Part shown: positions 5,827-6,701 of the stretch, piece by piece | How positions within the stretch are numbered: position 1 is the first letter of the stretch | How the letters are laid out: each line of letters begins with the position of its first letter | Origin: CAYLZN01 sp964387935 | GTDB taxonomy: Bacteria > Acidobacteriota > Vicinamibacteria > Vicinamibacterales > JAFNAJ01 | Reading direction: 5' to 3' | Length of the DNA stretch: 6,701 nt | Assembly: GCA_964387935.1 (NCBI GenBank) | Contig: CAYLZN010000319.1 | Coordinates: 1 to 6,701 of the forward strand | Made by a program: the position numbers and the translations under genes | Notes under the pieces: model-generated | Told to the model about the DNA's origin: nothing | What the model saw: the letters and a program-made list of their open reading frames with translations, nothing else | Database searches by the model: none

Positions 5827-6373
5827 CGGCCCCTCCTTCGCCCGTTGGACCAACCAGCCGCACACCGTCGGCGCCAAGCGACCGGACGAACCGCTCCGCC
5901 TCACCCGTCTGCCATTTGGGGTCGGTCGCCGAGATCCACAGCACGAACCGGTCCACCGTGGCCCCCGTCTTCACCATCGGTGGGGGCTGCGGGATCGTGT
6001 CGACCTTGCCGGCGACGATGGCCACGAGCGCGCTGCCGAGCGCTGCCCAGAACACCATCGCCTCGAAGGTGATGGGCACGAAGGCCGGCCACGACGCGTA
6101 CGGCTTCCCGCCGAAGTTCATGGGCCAGTCCCGCACCATCACGTAGTTCTGGAGGCCCTGCGCGAAGAGGATGCCGCCGCACGCGAGGATCAGCGTGGCC
6201 CACGGCACCCACGATCGCTTCAGGCCCATCGCCGCATCCATCCCGTGCACCGGAAACGGCGTGAGCACGTCGAAGTGCGTCCAGCCCGCGTCCCGAACCT
6301 TCGCGGCGGCCGCGAGGGCCTCGTCCGGCTCGTAGAAGTGGCCGCAGACGCCCCTGGTCGATATCGGCATCAT
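5819..6373 (-). CDS. actD: Alternative complex III subunit ActD (DUF3341)
   Basis: ActD is the small membrane subunit of ACIII, defined by the DUF3341 domain; it contacts the other membrane subunits and has no known cofactor. This copy has 184 residues. An N-terminal soluble domain carries the family signature GHFYEPDEAL (11-20), then DAGWTHFDVLTPFPVHGMD (28-46) and a GLKRS turn. Two membrane helices follow (about 56-74 and 99-121), separated by a loop with NFGGKPYASWPAF. A second small soluble segment contains DRFVLWISATDPKW (141-154). The ATG at 6373 lies 3 bases after the actC stop, and AGGAGG (6387-6382), inside the end of actC, is 8 nt upstream. A second ATG follows at once (6370), but the first has the better spacing. 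The stop overlaps the actE start. Confidence 0.95.
   Translation of the reverse strand: MMPISTRGVCGHFYEPDEALAAAAKVRDAGWTHFDVLTPFPVHGMDAAMGLKRSWVPWATLILACGGILFAQGLQNYVMVRDWPMNFGGKPYASWPAFVPITFEAMVFWAALGSALVAIVAGKVDTIPQPPPMVKTGATVDRFVLWISATDPKWQTGEAERFVRSLGADGVRLVGPTGEGGADA
5827..5838 (-). promoter_or_regulatory. Ribosome-binding site deciding the actE start
   Basis: On the minus strand AAGGAGGGG precedes the ATG at 5826 with about 4 intervening bases. It lies within the last codons of actD. It selects the start that gives a clean signal peptide rather than the upstream in-frame start at 5904. Confidence 0.8.
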
Positions 6374-6376
6374 GGC

Positions 6377-6701
6377 TCAGGCCTCCTGGAGCACCGCGGG
6401 TCGCGCGGCGGGCGTGTCGGTGGGCCGGCTTCGGGCGACCTTCGGATCCATCACGCCCTTCACTTCCGAGATCGCGACGACCGGGAGGAACCGCACGAAG
6501 AGCAGGAACAGCGTGAAGAACAGGCCGAACGACCCGAAGAGAATCGCGTAGTCCCAGAACGTGAGCGCATACATGCCCCAGGACGACGGCAGGAAGTCGC
6601 GGTGGAGCGACGTCACCACGATCACGAACCGCTCGAACCACATGCCCACGTTCACCAGGATCGACACCGCGAAGAGAACCCAGGTGTTGCGGCGCATGGA
6701 C
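6377..6701 (-). CDS. actC: Alternative complex III membrane subunit ActC (C-terminal part)
   Basis: ActC is the NrfD/PsrC-like membrane subunit of ACIII that contributes to quinol binding. The window holds the last 107 complete codons; the gene continues past base 6701. The visible part begins inside a membrane helix region with SMRRNTWVLF and then the highly typical NVGMWFERFVIVVTSLHRDF, followed by LPSSWGMY. A further helix (GSFGLFFTLFLLFVRFLPVV) leads to the cytoplasmic-type tail ISEVKGVMDPK and a Pro/Ala-rich end. The stop TGA is at 6379-6377. The ATG at 6697 is an internal Met, not the start. The gene is followed after 3 bases by actD, whose Shine-Dalgarno lies within actC. The order C-D-E-F matches the standard act operon, so actA and actB are expected off the right edge. 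Confidence 0.95.
   Translation of the reverse strand, partial: SMRRNTWVLFAVSILVNVGMWFERFVIVVTSLHRDFLPSSWGMYALTFWDYAILFGSFGLFFTLFLLFVRFLPVVAISEVKGVMDPKVARSRPTDTPAARPAVLQEA

Noticed and set aside
5827..5904. Longer actE start upstream at 5904
   Set aside because: It would add 26 residues before the signal peptide and overlap actD deeply, while the start at 5826 has a proper ribosome-binding site.

Overview
This is a GC-rich bacterial chromosome segment in which every supported gene is on the minus strand, so transcription runs from high to low coordinates. It holds the 3' half of an alternative complex III (ACIII, act) respiratory operon, a small FixH/YtkA-like protein gene, and the acetate kinase-phosphotransacetylase pair. 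The left edge cuts pta near its 3' end and the right edge cuts actC in its 3' part. ACIII with a monoheme lipoprotein-like ActE, together with the repeat types seen here, points to an aerobic, respiring member of the Acidobacteriota (Vicinamibacteria-like). That assignment is inference; other GC-rich ACIII-bearing phyla such as Gemmatimonadota are not excluded.

Layout from right to left, in the direction of transcription: actC (C-terminal part, 6701-6377), actD (6373-5819), actE (5826-5161) and actF (5164-3953). These are packed with 3-nt gaps or short overlaps and have clear Shine-Dalgarno motifs. Next come a cluster of three hairpins in a BIME-like inverted arrangement (3945-3882) and a FixH/YtkA-like membrane-anchored protein (3881-3417). 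A 182-bp intergenic region carries a possible promoter. Then ackA (3234-2044), a 91-bp array of exactly 13 heptanucleotide units (2047-1957), and pta (1954 to beyond base 1).

Function: ACIII oxidises membrane quinol and passes electrons to cytochrome c or directly to a terminal oxidase. ActC and ActF are the large membrane subunits, ActD is the small two-helix subunit and ActE is the c-type heme subunit. The FixH-like protein may help assemble or metallate a partner oxidase. AckA and Pta interconvert acetyl-CoA, acetyl phosphate and acetate with ATP formation or use, and are probably a separate transcription unit.

The unusual material is repeat DNA embedded among ordinary genes. The heptamer array supplies the ackA stop codon and occupies the place where the pta ribosome-binding site should be. 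A perfect 18-bp palindrome sits in phase inside actE as six codons. The hairpin cluster abuts the start codon of the FixH-like gene. No CRISPR, transposase, tRNA or rRNA gene was seen, and no gene-free stretch exceeds 300 bases.
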